DNA of 64,000 nucleotides from JAWVFM01 sp963823245 (GTDB taxonomy: Bacteria > Actinomycetota > Thermoleophilia > Solirubrobacterales > 70-9), in contig CAWGKQ010000012.1 in assembly GCA_963823245.1 (NCBI GenBank), positions 1-64,000 on the forward strand, read 5' to 3'. Of this stretch, positions 1 through 7,253 are shown one piece after another (position 1 is the first letter of the stretch; the number at the start of each line of letters is the position of its first letter). Below the pieces are notes generated by a model. It was not told the DNA's origin. It saw only the letters and a list, made by a program, of their open reading frames with translations, and did not search any database. A program made the translations under genes and the position numbers.

Positions 1-67
1 CCGAACGACCCAGAACCCCGCTTCGCCCCGAAAGCGGGTGTCTCATCAAGCTCGGATGGACGATAGC

Positions 68-144
68 TTTGGACGAAGAGCGAGAGCGTGCGCTCGCCAG
101 CCAACCAGATGCCTGCTTCTCGTCCAAAGCGAGCGTCTGACAGG
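68..144. repeat. Dispersed imperfect palindrome, copy 1
   Basis: The arms TTTGGACGA (68-76) and TCGTCCAAA (120-128) are perfectly complementary and could fold into a long hairpin. The right half (about 115-144) is nearly identical to 17803-17831, where a matching left arm also exists. It lies outside genes, so it looks like a REP-type dispersed intergenic element. No gene is seen from 1 to 200. Confidence 0.45.
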
Positions 145-200
145 CGCCCATCAAGACGCCCGCTTATCGCGCGAAGCCGGCACCCAGCGCCGAACCCGGA

Positions 201-575
201 CTAGGACACGTAGGCCTTGCGCACCATGGCGGCCGTCCATCGGTTCGTGCCGTGGGCGGGGGGAACACCCTTGCGGTTCAGGGACTCGGCGATGTCGGCG
301 AGGGACTTGCCTTTCGCGAGCTGCGTCCGGATCTGCGCCCGCCGGCCCCAGTCCCGCTTGTTGCACCAAGAGTGGGACAGTCGAACGTTCTCGGGGACGA
401 ACCTCCCGCCATCCGATTTAAGCGTCGGGTAGTGGTCGCGCGAGGGCGTCCACTTGTTGCCCGGGGTCCCGACCGGATCGAAAGCGCCGCGCCCCTTGTG
501 GTGGTAGCACTGCGGCATCTCGCACTTCAGGGCGAGGAGCTGGCCGCGCTCGGCCATCCGCACAAGGACATTCAT
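201..575 (-). CDS. Small HNH-nuclease-like protein with recombinase-like C-terminus
   Basis: A 124-residue protein. Cys18 and Cys23 (CEMPQC), Asp47-His48 (RDHYP), Asn63, His68 and Cys71-Asn72 fit a compact zinc-supported HNH/His-Me finger nuclease fold. The last 35 residues (LAKGKSLADIAESLNRKGV onward) resemble the helical segment after the catalytic domain of large serine recombinases, which suggests target-DNA binding. It lies next to a tyrosine recombinase on the same strand, consistent with mobile-element origin. No convincing ribosome binding site precedes the ATG at 575, so the start is uncertain and the gene could be the 3' part of something longer. The substrate is unknown. Confidence 0.6.
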   Translation of the reverse strand: MNVLVRMAERGQLLALKCEMPQCYHHKGRGAFDPVGTPGNKWTPSRDHYPTLKSDGGRFVPENVRLSHSWCNKRDWGRRAQIRTQLAKGKSLADIAESLNRKGVPPAHGTNRWTAAMVRKAYVS

Positions 576-845
576 TTTTCACGCCGAGCTCGCGGAGTTG
601 GTCCGCGACCGATTTATCCGCCACGCGCTGATCCTGACACACAAGGACCCGAGCCGCCCCCAGCGCGCGTCCGCGATGGTTTCCAACGATGCGTCAGCCG
701 CTTCTCCTTTTCATGCAACCCAGTCTCCGGCGCGGCTACTGCTCTCGCGTGAAGGCGAGCGTGTCCGCTGCCGACGAGCAGACGCTCGCTTCGGACATGA
801 GCGGGAGCGTCACACCGACGCCCCCGGTCTCGCATTCCCGGATTC

Positions 846-1547
846 CTAGAGCCGAAGCCCGGCGCTCGCGGCCATCATCGGCGCACGCCTTCCATTGACG
901 CTCGCGATCACCTCCTCGGTGTCGATCCCCTGCAGGTAGATCGAGGTCGTGCCGAGGTTGGCGTGGCCGAGCTGTCGCTGGATGATGTTGAGCGGCACGC
1001 CCTCGCGGGCGAGCTCGACCGCGTGCGCGTGACGGAGCTGGTGTGGCGCGAAGCGCCGCCGCACCCGCGCTCGGGCGGCGGCCCGGCGGAACTCGACTCT
1101 GACCGCGGCCGCCGACCACGCCCGCCCGCGGGTCGGCCCGTCGAGGACGCAGAAGAGCGGGCCGACAGGCAGCCGCTCGCGCACCGCGAGCCAGGCTCGC
1201 AGCTGCTCGAAGCCCCACTCGTCCATGCCTACCTCGCGCCGGCGACCGCCTTTGCCGCGCCGGATGAGGATCGAGCCGCGGTGCGGGTCGAGGTCACGCT
1301 CCATGAGCGCAAGCGCCTCCTGGATGCGAAGCCCGCCGCGCCAAAGGACGACGATCGCAGCCCGAAGGCGAGCGCCGTGTCGGCCCGAGCCGACCTGGCG
1401 CATCACGGCGACGATCTCCTCGACGGTCGGAGGATCGGCCGGGTAGCGAAGGCCCTTGTTACGAGGTGGTCGCCCGGCGTGGTAGCCGGGCAGCGTTGCC
1501 GGCGAGCGGCGACGGCCAGCGGAATCGAGGACAGCGGATACGGGCAT
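846..1547 (-). CDS. Tyrosine recombinase/integrase (XerC/D-like)
   Basis: A 233-residue site-specific recombinase made almost entirely of the catalytic domain. All catalytic residues are visible from the chosen start: Arg74 (GGLRIQEAL), Lys99 (RGKGG), His169 and Arg172 (PHQLRHAH), His195 (QLGHANLG) and the nucleophile Tyr204 (TSIYLQG). The ATG at 1547 was chosen because GGGAGGAGG lies five bases upstream. The N-terminal SAM-like core-binding domain is very short or absent, so it may be a minimal recombinase. It is the only intact integrase in the left part of the window and lies beyond the distal end of the RiPP-like operon, whose promoter end abuts a tRNA-Leu fragment (4758-4812). This suggests, without proving, that it inserted that DNA. 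Confidence 0.88.
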   Translation of the reverse strand: MPVSAVLDSAGRRRSPATLPGYHAGRPPRNKGLRYPADPPTVEEIVAVMRQVGSGRHGARLRAAIVVLWRGGLRIQEALALMERDLDPHRGSILIRRGKGGRRREVGMDEWGFEQLRAWLAVRERLPVGPLFCVLDGPTRGRAWSAAAVRVEFRRAAARARVRRRFAPHQLRHAHAVELAREGVPLNIIQRQLGHANLGTTSIYLQGIDTEEVIASVNGRRAPMMAASAGLRL

Positions 1548-1839
1548 GGGACCTCCTCCCACGAGACAGCAATTGCTGTCCTGCCCTACCAGCGGATCGC
1601 GTAGTGGCGCTCTTCGTCCAACCCGGTCGTGATGATCGGGTGGAACCGGTCGTCTCAGACTCCCCCTTTGCTGGCACAGCGAGCCTGCATCAGATGATCG
1701 CCGTTTCGCGGAAGCGGGCCTGTCGCGGAGCTGCCAGACGACTGACCTCGTCCTCGTCCGAGGCGAGAGCCTCCGGACCGCGGCACCGAGAGCTGTGGGC
1801 CGACCCTACCCATCCGAGCGGCCGATTCCTACGAGCCGG

Positions 1840-2049
1840 TCAGCAGCAGACGAGCTTCCCCTTGTGCCAGAAGCAGCAGGGGCACTGGCAGGTCTGGGGG
1901 GCGTCCGCGCCCCCGTTCCGATCGGACACGCTCGTTTCGTCCTGGGCGGGGAAGAGTCCGACCTGCGCGCGCACTGCCTGCCCGGTCCCTCTGGGGCGGG
2001 TGCGACCGGGCGTGAGCCCCGCGGCGGCGCTGAATCCTGGAAGCCTCAT
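1840..2049 (-). CDS. Cys-rich putative RiPP precursor peptide A
   Basis: A 69-residue peptide, last gene of the operon. The N-terminus MRLPGFSAAAGL matches the starts of the two upstream peptides (IPGFSADATA and IPEFTAEASL). The middle is polar and of low complexity, and the C-terminus carries six cysteines (54, 56, 58, 59, 68, 69; TCQCPCCFWHKGKLVCC). The ATG at 2049 follows AAAGGAGGAGAGG, one of the strongest Shine-Dalgarno sequences in the window, which argues for high expression. A conserved leader-like start plus a variable Cys-rich tail, encoded after a PatA/PatG-like protease and a PatG-C-like protein, suggests a ribosomally made, modified peptide. No modification has been shown. A metal-binding or disulfide-rich small protein is the main alternative. 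Confidence 0.7.
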   Translation of the reverse strand: MRLPGFSAAAGLTPGRTRPRGTGQAVRAQVGLFPAQDETSVSDRNGGADAPQTCQCPCCFWHKGKLVCC

Positions 2050-2064
2050 CGGTCCTCTCCTCCT

Positions 2065-2328
2065 TTACGCAGCGAGTACTCGCGGGGCAGCGGGCGCCCT
2101 CGCGGTCGCGGACGGCCCCTCGCAGCACAGGATGCAGGTTGACAGCCCGAGCCATCCGCAGTGGTAGGTGTAGCAGCACGGGCAGTTACACCAGCCGTAG
2201 TCGTCCTGCGGAACGATCGCGCCCGGATCGGCGTGTGGCGCCGCCGGCCGACCTCGATGCGGCTCGCGACGGCGCGCCGTCGCATCGGCGCTGAACCCCG
2301 GGATCGCCGCTCTCCGGGTCAGCAGCAT
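2065..2328 (-). CDS. Cys-rich putative RiPP precursor peptide B
   Basis: An 87-residue peptide. The start is taken at ATG 2328, which overlaps the 3' end of peptide C (stop at 2321-2319) by ten bases and suggests translational coupling. A start nearer IPGFSADATA (as in peptides A and C) would need a non-standard codon. After the leader-like segment comes a proline/arginine-rich linker, then eight cysteines (47, 49, 51, 52, 57, 65, 68, 69). The segment CGWLGLSTCILCC matches CGFLGLHTCLTCC of peptide C. Unlike A and C it has an 18-residue Ala/Pro-rich tail after the last cysteine, which could be a follower removed on maturation. The function is inferred only from context. Confidence 0.68.
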   Translation of the reverse strand: MLLTRRAAIPGFSADATARRREPHRGRPAAPHADPGAIVPQDDYGWCNCPCCYTYHCGWLGLSTCILCCEGPSATARAPAAPRVLAA

Positions 2329-2567
2329 GTCAGGCACGTATGCAACCCGAGGAATCCGCAGGGATGTGTCCTGCACCCCGGGCAGGTGATCGTTTGCCCG
2401 GCGCCTCCCCACTCCAGCGCTCCGCCGCCGTCGGGGCCCCGATCGGGTCCCACCACCACTCGCTGCTGCGCCACCAGCAGCGGCTCGCGGCTCGCGGAGC
2501 GTCTCGTCGTGACGTGGCGAGCGCGGCCGCGGCCGAGGCTCGCCTCGGCTGTGAACTCGGGAATCAT
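2319..2567 (-). CDS. Cys-rich putative RiPP precursor peptide C
   Basis: An 82-residue peptide, first of three tandem Cys-rich genes and 19 bases after the PatG-C-like gene. It starts MIPEFTAEASLGRG behind TGGAGGTGG and ends in a Cys-rich tail (cysteines 62, 65, 70, 78, 81, 82) terminating exactly in CC. The tail shares the pattern CG-x-LGL-x-TC-x-x-CC with peptide B, while the region between leader and tail is unrelated. A (I/L)P-(G/E)-F-(S/T) start recurs in peptides A and B, and RLPGF also occurs in the CxxC protein of the same operon. This suggests a shared recognition element for a protease or modifying enzyme. Confidence 0.7.
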   Translation of the reverse strand: MIPEFTAEASLGRGRARHVTTRRSASREPLLVAQQRVVVGPDRGPDGGGALEWGGAGQTITCPGCRTHPCGFLGLHTCLTCC

Positions 2568-2586
2568 CGCGCCACCTCCATCAATC

Positions 2587-3558
2587 TCAGTTCTCGAAGA
2601 AGTCGGTGAGCTTTGTGACCAGGAACGGGTACTCCTCGGTGACGTCGACCCGCGCGAATTGCTTGGTGACGACGTCGGTCTGGCGGTCGGTGAAAGAGAA
2701 GATCGCCTCGACGATCCTGCGCACGCCGTTGAGCGAGGACGGGCGGACCTCGACGCCGGAGAGCGACGCGCTGCTGTCGTGCGCCTCGACCACCGCGGCG
2801 TAGAGGCGGGGGTAGCGGACGACGAGGTAGTTGAGCGCGCGGTGCGCGTCGGTGGCCCCGGCGTTGTCGGCGACCTGGGTGATCCGCTGGAAGACCCGCC
2901 CGGCGGTGTCGCGGAACTGCTCGGTGTTGTCCGTCGGGTAGGACTCGGGAATCGGGATCGCGTCGACGAGCGCCTTGCGCGTGAACGAGTAGAGCTTGTC
3001 GAACGCCACGATCGGAACCGAGACCCCGTTGCACATCTCCGGCGGCGCGATCGGGCCGCGGGTCCCGATCACGACGTCGACCTCGTCATCGCTCGGCTGC
3101 TCGCGGTAGGACCGGGCGAGGACCGCGTAATCGTGGGGATCGCGCGGCATCAGGATGTAGGTCTCGAGGTCCTGGACGAGGAGCAGCCAGCAGAGGCTTC
3201 GCACCAGGTCGCGGTTCTCGGGGTGAATGAGGTCGGGGTGCTCGGGATCGGAGATGAGCCGCTTGACGATCTGGCGCTCGTTGAGCCCGGTGGTGTCGAT
3301 CAGCGCCGCCCGCTGATCGAACTCCTTCTCGACGCCGAGGCTGGGAAATCGCGCGTCCACCTGGCCGAGCGCGTAGACGAACTCCGGCTCGACCGGCTCG
3401 GCAATCTGCGGTTCGGCCGCTACGGCCTCTGCGGTGGCGGCCTCCGGGCCGCTCTGCACCGGGCGCACTGAGTCGTCGTCGAACTCGTGGGTCACCGGCG
3501 CTTCCCCCTCCTCATCAGCACCTTCGATTACCGGCGAAACCGCCTCGGGCTCGCTCAT
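2587..3558 (-). CDS. PatG C-terminal-domain-like protein of a cyanobactin-like operon
   Basis: A 323-residue cytosolic protein. Residues 1-55 are acidic and low-complexity; the folded part begins near residue 58 with FVYALGQVDARFPSLGVEKE, which resembles the domain at the C-terminus of the cyanobactin protease PatG (family recognised from memory). No catalytic motif is evident. In PatG this region follows the macrocyclising protease; here it is a separate gene, downstream of the subtilisin and CxxC genes and upstream of three Cys-rich peptides. TAGGAGGTCGG before the ATG supports the start. It may bind precursor peptide or act as a partner or scaffold of the protease, but this is inference. 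Confidence 0.72.
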   Translation of the reverse strand: MSEPEAVSPVIEGADEEGEAPVTHEFDDDSVRPVQSGPEAATAEAVAAEPQIAEPVEPEFVYALGQVDARFPSLGVEKEFDQRAALIDTTGLNERQIVKRLISDPEHPDLIHPENRDLVRSLCWLLLVQDLETYILMPRDPHDYAVLARSYREQPSDDEVDVVIGTRGPIAPPEMCNGVSVPIVAFDKLYSFTRKALVDAIPIPESYPTDNTEQFRDTAGRVFQRITQVADNAGATDAHRALNYLVVRYPRLYAAVVEAHDSSASLSGVEVRPSSLNGVRRIVEAIFSFTDRQTDVVTKQFARVDVTEEYPFLVTKLTDFFEN

Positions 3559-3585
3559 CCGACCTCCTAGCCGACTCGGTTCAGC

Positions 3586-3792
3586 CTACTTCCTTCTGCC
3601 CGTGAAGGCAACCCACTCGTTCAATCGCCGCGCACGTTCCGCGCAGCCACCGCAAGGCTTGATCCCGACCGCCGACGTCGCCCGCTTCAGCACGTCGCCG
3701 AGCCCGATCGACTCATCCGAGACGAACCCGGGAAGCCGCACCGCGTGAGCCGGTCTCGCCCGCTGCTCCCGCTCCTGGTCTCGCTCGTCCAT
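3586..3792 (-). CDS. Small CxxC protein of the RiPP-like operon
   Basis: A 68-residue protein. The start is supported by GAGGAGGTGA seven bases before the ATG. It contains RLPGF (19-23), a helical stretch (IGLGDVLKRATSAVGI) and KPCGGCAERARRLNEW with Cys47 and Cys50. The RLPGF segment recalls the start of the Cys-rich precursors, but the cysteine pattern differs (a single CxxC, redox- or metal-site-like). It sits six bases after the subtilisin gene and 27 before the PatG-C-like gene, so it is cotranscribed. It could be a metal-binding adaptor, a thiol-redox helper, or another kind of substrate. I do not know its function. Confidence 0.65.
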   Translation of the reverse strand: MDERDQEREQRARPAHAVRLPGFVSDESIGLGDVLKRATSAVGIKPCGGCAERARRLNEWVAFTGRRK

Positions 3793-3798
3793 TCCACT

Positions 3799-4755
3799 TC
3801 ACCTCCTCGCTCTGAGCACGCGCAGTGCATTGCCGGCATCGAGCAGTGGCGGAGTGACGGCGCGGCGGCGCTCGCCGTGCAGTACCGCGCTTCTGAGCTC
3901 GTGCGCGCGAAGGCGCGGAAAGAGCGACCACAGCAGTGCGACCGCTCCCGTCACGAAGGCCGTCGCGGCGCTCGTGCCGCCGCCGACTCGAACCGAGGAG
4001 CCCGGTGCAAGGCTCTCGATCCCCTCCGCCGGCGCGCCGAGCCCCCGCCTCCCGATCGAGACTCCGAGCGTCGAATCCTGCAACAGCCGACCGCGCCGGC
4101 CATACCCGGCCACCGGGATCACCCACGGGTGCCGCGTGATCGGGGAGGCGCCGAGCGTTGGCCGGTTCCCGGCCGCGGCCACGACCACGACGCCGCGGCT
4201 CGCCGCGCGGTCGAGCGCTTGCCGGAGGCGATGCTCGACCCGGGTGGAGGGCTCGTCGGTCGCGACGCTCAGATTCAGCACGCGGGCGCCGGCGGCGACG
4301 CATGCGACGATCGCGTCCGCCACCTCGTCCGGCGTCGCCGCGGGCAGCCGTCCGTTTCCGAGTGCCTCGTCGAAGACGGGGCGGACCAGCAGCGGGCATT
4401 CCGGACAGATCGCAGGGGCTTGCGAGCCCCTCTTCGCCGAAAGGATGCCCGCCACGAACGTGCCGTGGGCGCAGGCGCCGCTCGCCTGGCGGACGCATGC
4501 GGCGCCGTGGCGCGACTCGACCGCGTGCACGTTCGCGGTCTCCAGGTCCGGGTGGTCGACGCCCACCGGTCCGTCGAGCAGGCCCACGGCCACCCGCCGG
4601 TCGCCGGCGCTCGCCGCCATCAGCTCCCGCAAGTGGACGAGCGCCAGCGCTTCGTCGTTGACCCGCCGAGCCGCGGGTTCGCTGGCGACGGTGGCCGAGC
4701 GCATCAGGCTGAGTATGGAGTCTCGCGCCGCCGCGCGCAAGCGGCGCGCGGACAT
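3799..4755 (-). CDS. PatA/PatG-type subtilisin-like serine protease (S8)
   Basis: A 318-residue subtilase with an intact Asp61 (LLDGPVGVDHPDL), His97 (ACAHGTFVAGIL), oxyanion Asn197 (AAAGN) and Ser262 (GGTSAATAF). The spacing and the VGLLDGPVxxxHPDL and ITRHPWVIPVAGYGRRGR segments are typical of the cyanobactin-maturation PatA/PatG protease group rather than of secreted subtilisins. There is no signal peptide, so it should act in the cytoplasm, where it would cleave leader peptides of the three Cys-rich precursors encoded downstream. It is the first gene of the operon. The ATG at 4755 has no Shine-Dalgarno and lies just after a tRNA-Leu 3' fragment; ATG 4704 is an alternative start. Confidence 0.85.
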   Translation of the reverse strand: MSARRLRAAARDSILSLMRSATVASEPAARRVNDEALALVHLRELMAASAGDRRVAVGLLDGPVGVDHPDLETANVHAVESRHGAACVRQASGACAHGTFVAGILSAKRGSQAPAICPECPLLVRPVFDEALGNGRLPAATPDEVADAIVACVAAGARVLNLSVATDEPSTRVEHRLRQALDRAASRGVVVVAAAGNRPTLGASPITRHPWVIPVAGYGRRGRLLQDSTLGVSIGRRGLGAPAEGIESLAPGSSVRVGGGTSAATAFVTGAVALLWSLFPRLRAHELRSAVLHGERRRAVTPPLLDAGNALRVLRARR

Positions 4756-4757
4756 CG

Positions 4758-4812
4758 TGCGGCTGAGAGGAGTCGAACCTCCACGGGCCTGAGCCCATCA
4801 TGTTCTTGCCTG
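4758..4812 (-). tRNA. 3' fragment of a tRNA-Leu (probable attachment-site remnant)
   Basis: Read on the minus strand, this contains a type II variable arm (GGGC TCAG GCCC), a canonical T arm (GGAGG TTCGACT CCTCT), the acceptor 3' strand CAGCCGC and discriminator A. Similarity stops at about the anticodon (CAG, 4812-4810), and no matching 5' half (GCGGCTG at the acceptor) follows upstream. This 3'-half geometry is what integration at a tRNA gene leaves behind. It lies two bases upstream of the protease start codon, so the RiPP-like operon begins at the presumed junction. The isotype is inferred from the variable arm and is not certain. Confidence 0.5.
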
Positions 4813-5299
4813 CGACGCGCCCTGTTGGCCTCGAGCCGTTTCCGTCATCATGCTAGTTGTCATCGTTCTCGATCTCACGGTTGCTGACGGCCGGGCGCTA
4901 TGGCTCGTAGCGATTCTCTTCGTCCTCTGGGTCGCTGGCCTGCTCTATTGGCGCGCGGACTCGGGCGCTCCCCGCGGCTAGGTCGTCCAAGTTGCGGTCT
5001 GTCGCTTGGAACGACTTCCGGTCATTCTCGACACGGCTGCCGTGAGACGCCTGCTCTCGGGGAAGAGCAGCGCTCCGGGCGCAGCGTCAGATGCCCGTCG
5101 CTTGAGCTAAGCGGGAGTGATCGCGAGGCTTCCGAGTTGGACGAGAAGCGGGCATCTTGCCTCGCGCGACCGCGACGCCGTCCCAGGAGGGTTCGTCCTC
5201 GTTTCGAACGGCCGCGCCCAACGGGCGGTACTGCCGCGCAAGAGTCGGGGGCTGCCGACAAACCGCTTGTTGATGGGAAATGCGGCCTCTACTTATGCG
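4813..5299. other. Intergenic region without a convincing gene
   Basis: No reading frame here has a ribosome binding site or a recognisable protein. It separates the tRNA-Leu fragment from the tRNA-Ser fragment. The bases ACAAACCGCTTG at about 5260 recur at about 15822, just before the tRNA-Arg fragment at 15845, so they may belong to element ends. Confidence 0.4.
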
Positions 5300-5359
5300 G
5301 TCTCGAAAACCGTTTCGGGCCATTTCGGTCCGACGAGGGTTCGAATCCCTCCCCCTCCG
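5300..5359 (+). tRNA. 3' fragment of tRNA-Ser(CGA)
   Basis: The segment has the anticodon loop CTCGAAA (anticodon CGA), a long variable arm (TTCGGGCCATTTCGGTCC region), T arm GAGGG TTCGAAT CCCTC, acceptor strand CCCCTCC and discriminator G. No 5' half (GGAGGGG acceptor strand, D arm) is found upstream, so this is not a working tRNA gene. Its first 41 bases recur exactly at 7213-7253. Both copies begin at the anticodon loop, as expected for the crossover site of a tRNA-directed integrase. Confidence 0.65.
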
Positions 5360-5655
5360 CTAAAGCGTCGGATTCGGCTTGATCAAGCGATAAACCGGAG
5401 CTTCGCACGTTTCGATCGATGCCTCCGCAGGAACAGGAATTCCACCCGATCCGACGCCATGCGTGAAAGGACCATCGCGCAACCATCGCGCGGAGCTAAG
5501 GCGTAGAGCCAGATTTCGAGCGTGCTTCTGCTCCGACTATCGCGCAGAGCCGTGGATAAGACCTCCGATGTAGGTGTCTGCCCGCTGGTGAATGTCAAGA
5601 GGTAGGCCGGCGCTCGCTCGCACTTCTGGCGACGCCAGCAGACGGTGGGAAGTTC
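5360..5655. other. Intergenic region, nothing recognised
   Basis: Between the tRNA-Ser fragment and the stop of the AarF-type kinase. No supported gene and no strong hairpin seen. Confidence 0.4.
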
Positions 5656-7110
5656 CTAGTCGGCGGCCCCGAGGGAGGCACCCGTCGGCCGACCGCGGCG
5701 GGTGAAGAAGGCTGCTTCGGCCTCCCCGAGTGGCGTCGCGGGCGGCTCGCCGTGGAAGTACTCGGAGGCGATCGCCCCCCAGTCGGCGCCGGCGCGGAGT
5801 TGCCCGAGGACGATCGCGACGATGCCGTGCATCCGCCGGATCAGGATCACCTCGGGTGGCAGGGTGAACTGGTTCACCTGCGTCCTCATCGCTGCCCGCT
5901 CCTCGGGCCCCGGGCGTTCGCGGTCCCGGCCACGGCGGGCGTCGGCGGGAGAGAAGCGGTGCATTCCGGGGACGGCGTACCACTCGATCGCCATTCGCAT
6001 CAGGCTCAGCGCAAAGTCGGCCTCGACGGCATCTGCGCGGCTGGCGGGCAGGTACCCACCCTCGCCTAGCGCCCCCTTCAGCGCATCGGCGTCGCCGTCC
6101 CGGACGGCAAGGGCGATCGCTCGCTCCGCGGCCACGCGGGAGGCGTCGACGTTGCGCAGCAGGCCGAAGTCCAGGAAGCAGACCCGGCCGTCGGGGCAGA
6201 GTAGGTAGTTACCGGGGTGGGGATCTCCGAGCGCGATCCGGTCGCGATACAGCAACCCGAAGTAGAGCCGGAAGACAATCTCGCCGTAGCGGTCGCGCTG
6301 CGCCTCGCCGGCGCGACGCACGGCCTCGAAACGCTCCCCCTCGACGTACTCGGACACCAGCACGCGCCGGGTCGAGAGGCTCGTGTGGACATGGGGCACG
6401 CGGACGAACGGATGTCCTCGCAGCAGCCGCTCGATGCGGCGCTGGTTCTGCGCCTCGAGCTCGTAGTCGAGCTCCTCTCCGATCCGTTCGCGCATCTCCG
6501 AGGCGAGCGCCTTCGCGTCGAGCCCTGGGGCGAGCCGCTTGACAAGCGGTAGCAGCAGCGTCGCATTGCGTAGGTCCGTGTCAACCGCCTCGGCAACCCC
6601 GGGGTACTGGATCTTCACGGCCACGTCGTCACCGTCGACGGTCGTGGCACGATGGACCTGGCCGATCGACGCCGCGGCAAACGCACGCTCCTCGAAGTCG
6701 CGGAAGACATGCTCGAGCGGGCCGCCGAATTCCTCCCGCATGAGCTTCTCCAGGTCCGCGAACCGCACGGGCGGGACGTTGTCGCGGAGCGCGGCGACTC
6801 TTCGCTGGAGCTCGTCGCGCTCGTCCTCGGGCAGGCCGTCGAACTCGACCATCGAGAGCATCTGGCCGACCTTCATCGCCGCGCCGCGCATCTGTCCAAG
6901 CTGCTCGACAACCTGCTCGATGAGCGCCGCTGCCCGCTCGCTCTGGGCCGCGGCAGCGCGCTCAGGCGTCCGGAGCCGGTTGGCGGTCCGCATCCCGGCC
7001 CACCGCACGCCCTGTCCCGTGACCAGCCCACCGACGCGGGCAGTGCGCGCGAGCCGGCTCGTCGGAAGTTTGCCCGCCTCCGGCAGTTGATCGTCGGCCC
7101 GCGAGCTCAT
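5656..7110 (-). CDS. ABC1/AarF/UbiB-family atypical kinase
   Basis: A 484-residue member of the ABC1 (ADCK/UbiB) family. Visible family motifs are the KxGQ motif (MKVGQMLS, about residues 79-86), the Ala-rich nucleotide loop with SIGQVH (AAASIGQVHRA, about 144-154), the VAVKIQYPG lysine (about 163), the catalytic GDPHPGNYLL (about 295) and the metal-binding FLDFGLL (about 311). These proteins are ATPases/kinases linked to quinone biosynthesis and membrane-lipid homeostasis in other bacteria; the substrate here is unknown. No transmembrane segment is evident, so peripheral membrane association is likely. The gene stands alone between two copies of a 41-bp tRNA-Ser-derived repeat, so it may have been carried or bracketed by an integration event. 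Confidence 0.9.
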   Translation of the reverse strand: MSSRADDQLPEAGKLPTSRLARTARVGGLVTGQGVRWAGMRTANRLRTPERAAAAQSERAAALIEQVVEQLGQMRGAAMKVGQMLSMVEFDGLPEDERDELQRRVAALRDNVPPVRFADLEKLMREEFGGPLEHVFRDFEERAFAAASIGQVHRATTVDGDDVAVKIQYPGVAEAVDTDLRNATLLLPLVKRLAPGLDAKALASEMRERIGEELDYELEAQNQRRIERLLRGHPFVRVPHVHTSLSTRRVLVSEYVEGERFEAVRRAGEAQRDRYGEIVFRLYFGLLYRDRIALGDPHPGNYLLCPDGRVCFLDFGLLRNVDASRVAAERAIALAVRDGDADALKGALGEGGYLPASRADAVEADFALSLMRMAIEWYAVPGMHRFSPADARRGRDRERPGPEERAAMRTQVNQFTLPPEVILIRRMHGIVAIVLGQLRAGADWGAIASEYFHGEPPATPLGEAEAAFFTRRGRPTGASLGAAD

Positions 7111-7212
7111 CGACCGAGGCTAGCGGCGGTCCTCATTAGGAAGCGACGCTGTCGCACACACGTCAAGTAGCAGGAGTCTTCAGCGGTGTAACGGCTACCA
7201 AGACCGGCGGAA

Positions 7213-7253
7213 GTCTCGAAAACCGTTTCGGGCCATTTCGGTCCGACGAGGGT
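7213..7253 (+). repeat. Second copy of the 41-bp tRNA-Ser 3'-half repeat
   Basis: Identical over 41 bases to 5300-5340, in the same orientation. It starts at the anticodon loop and is cut inside the T arm, where the first copy continues to the acceptor end. The pair brackets the AarF-type kinase gene like attL/attR relics. Confidence 0.85.

Noticed and set aside
2161..3471. 436-codon plus-strand frame opposite the PatG-C-like gene
   Set aside because: An antisense shadow without start signal; the minus-strand gene has a strong Shine-Dalgarno and a conserved core.
1840..4755. Lanthipeptide, lasso or azole-type RiPP
   Set aside because: No LanM/LanC, lasso cyclase or YcaO-like gene is present. 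Only the protease and PatG-C resemblance are supported.
5289..5486. Short minus-strand frame across the tRNA-Ser fragment
   Set aside because: The peptide EGFEPSSDRNGP is the well-known spurious translation of a tRNA 3' end.
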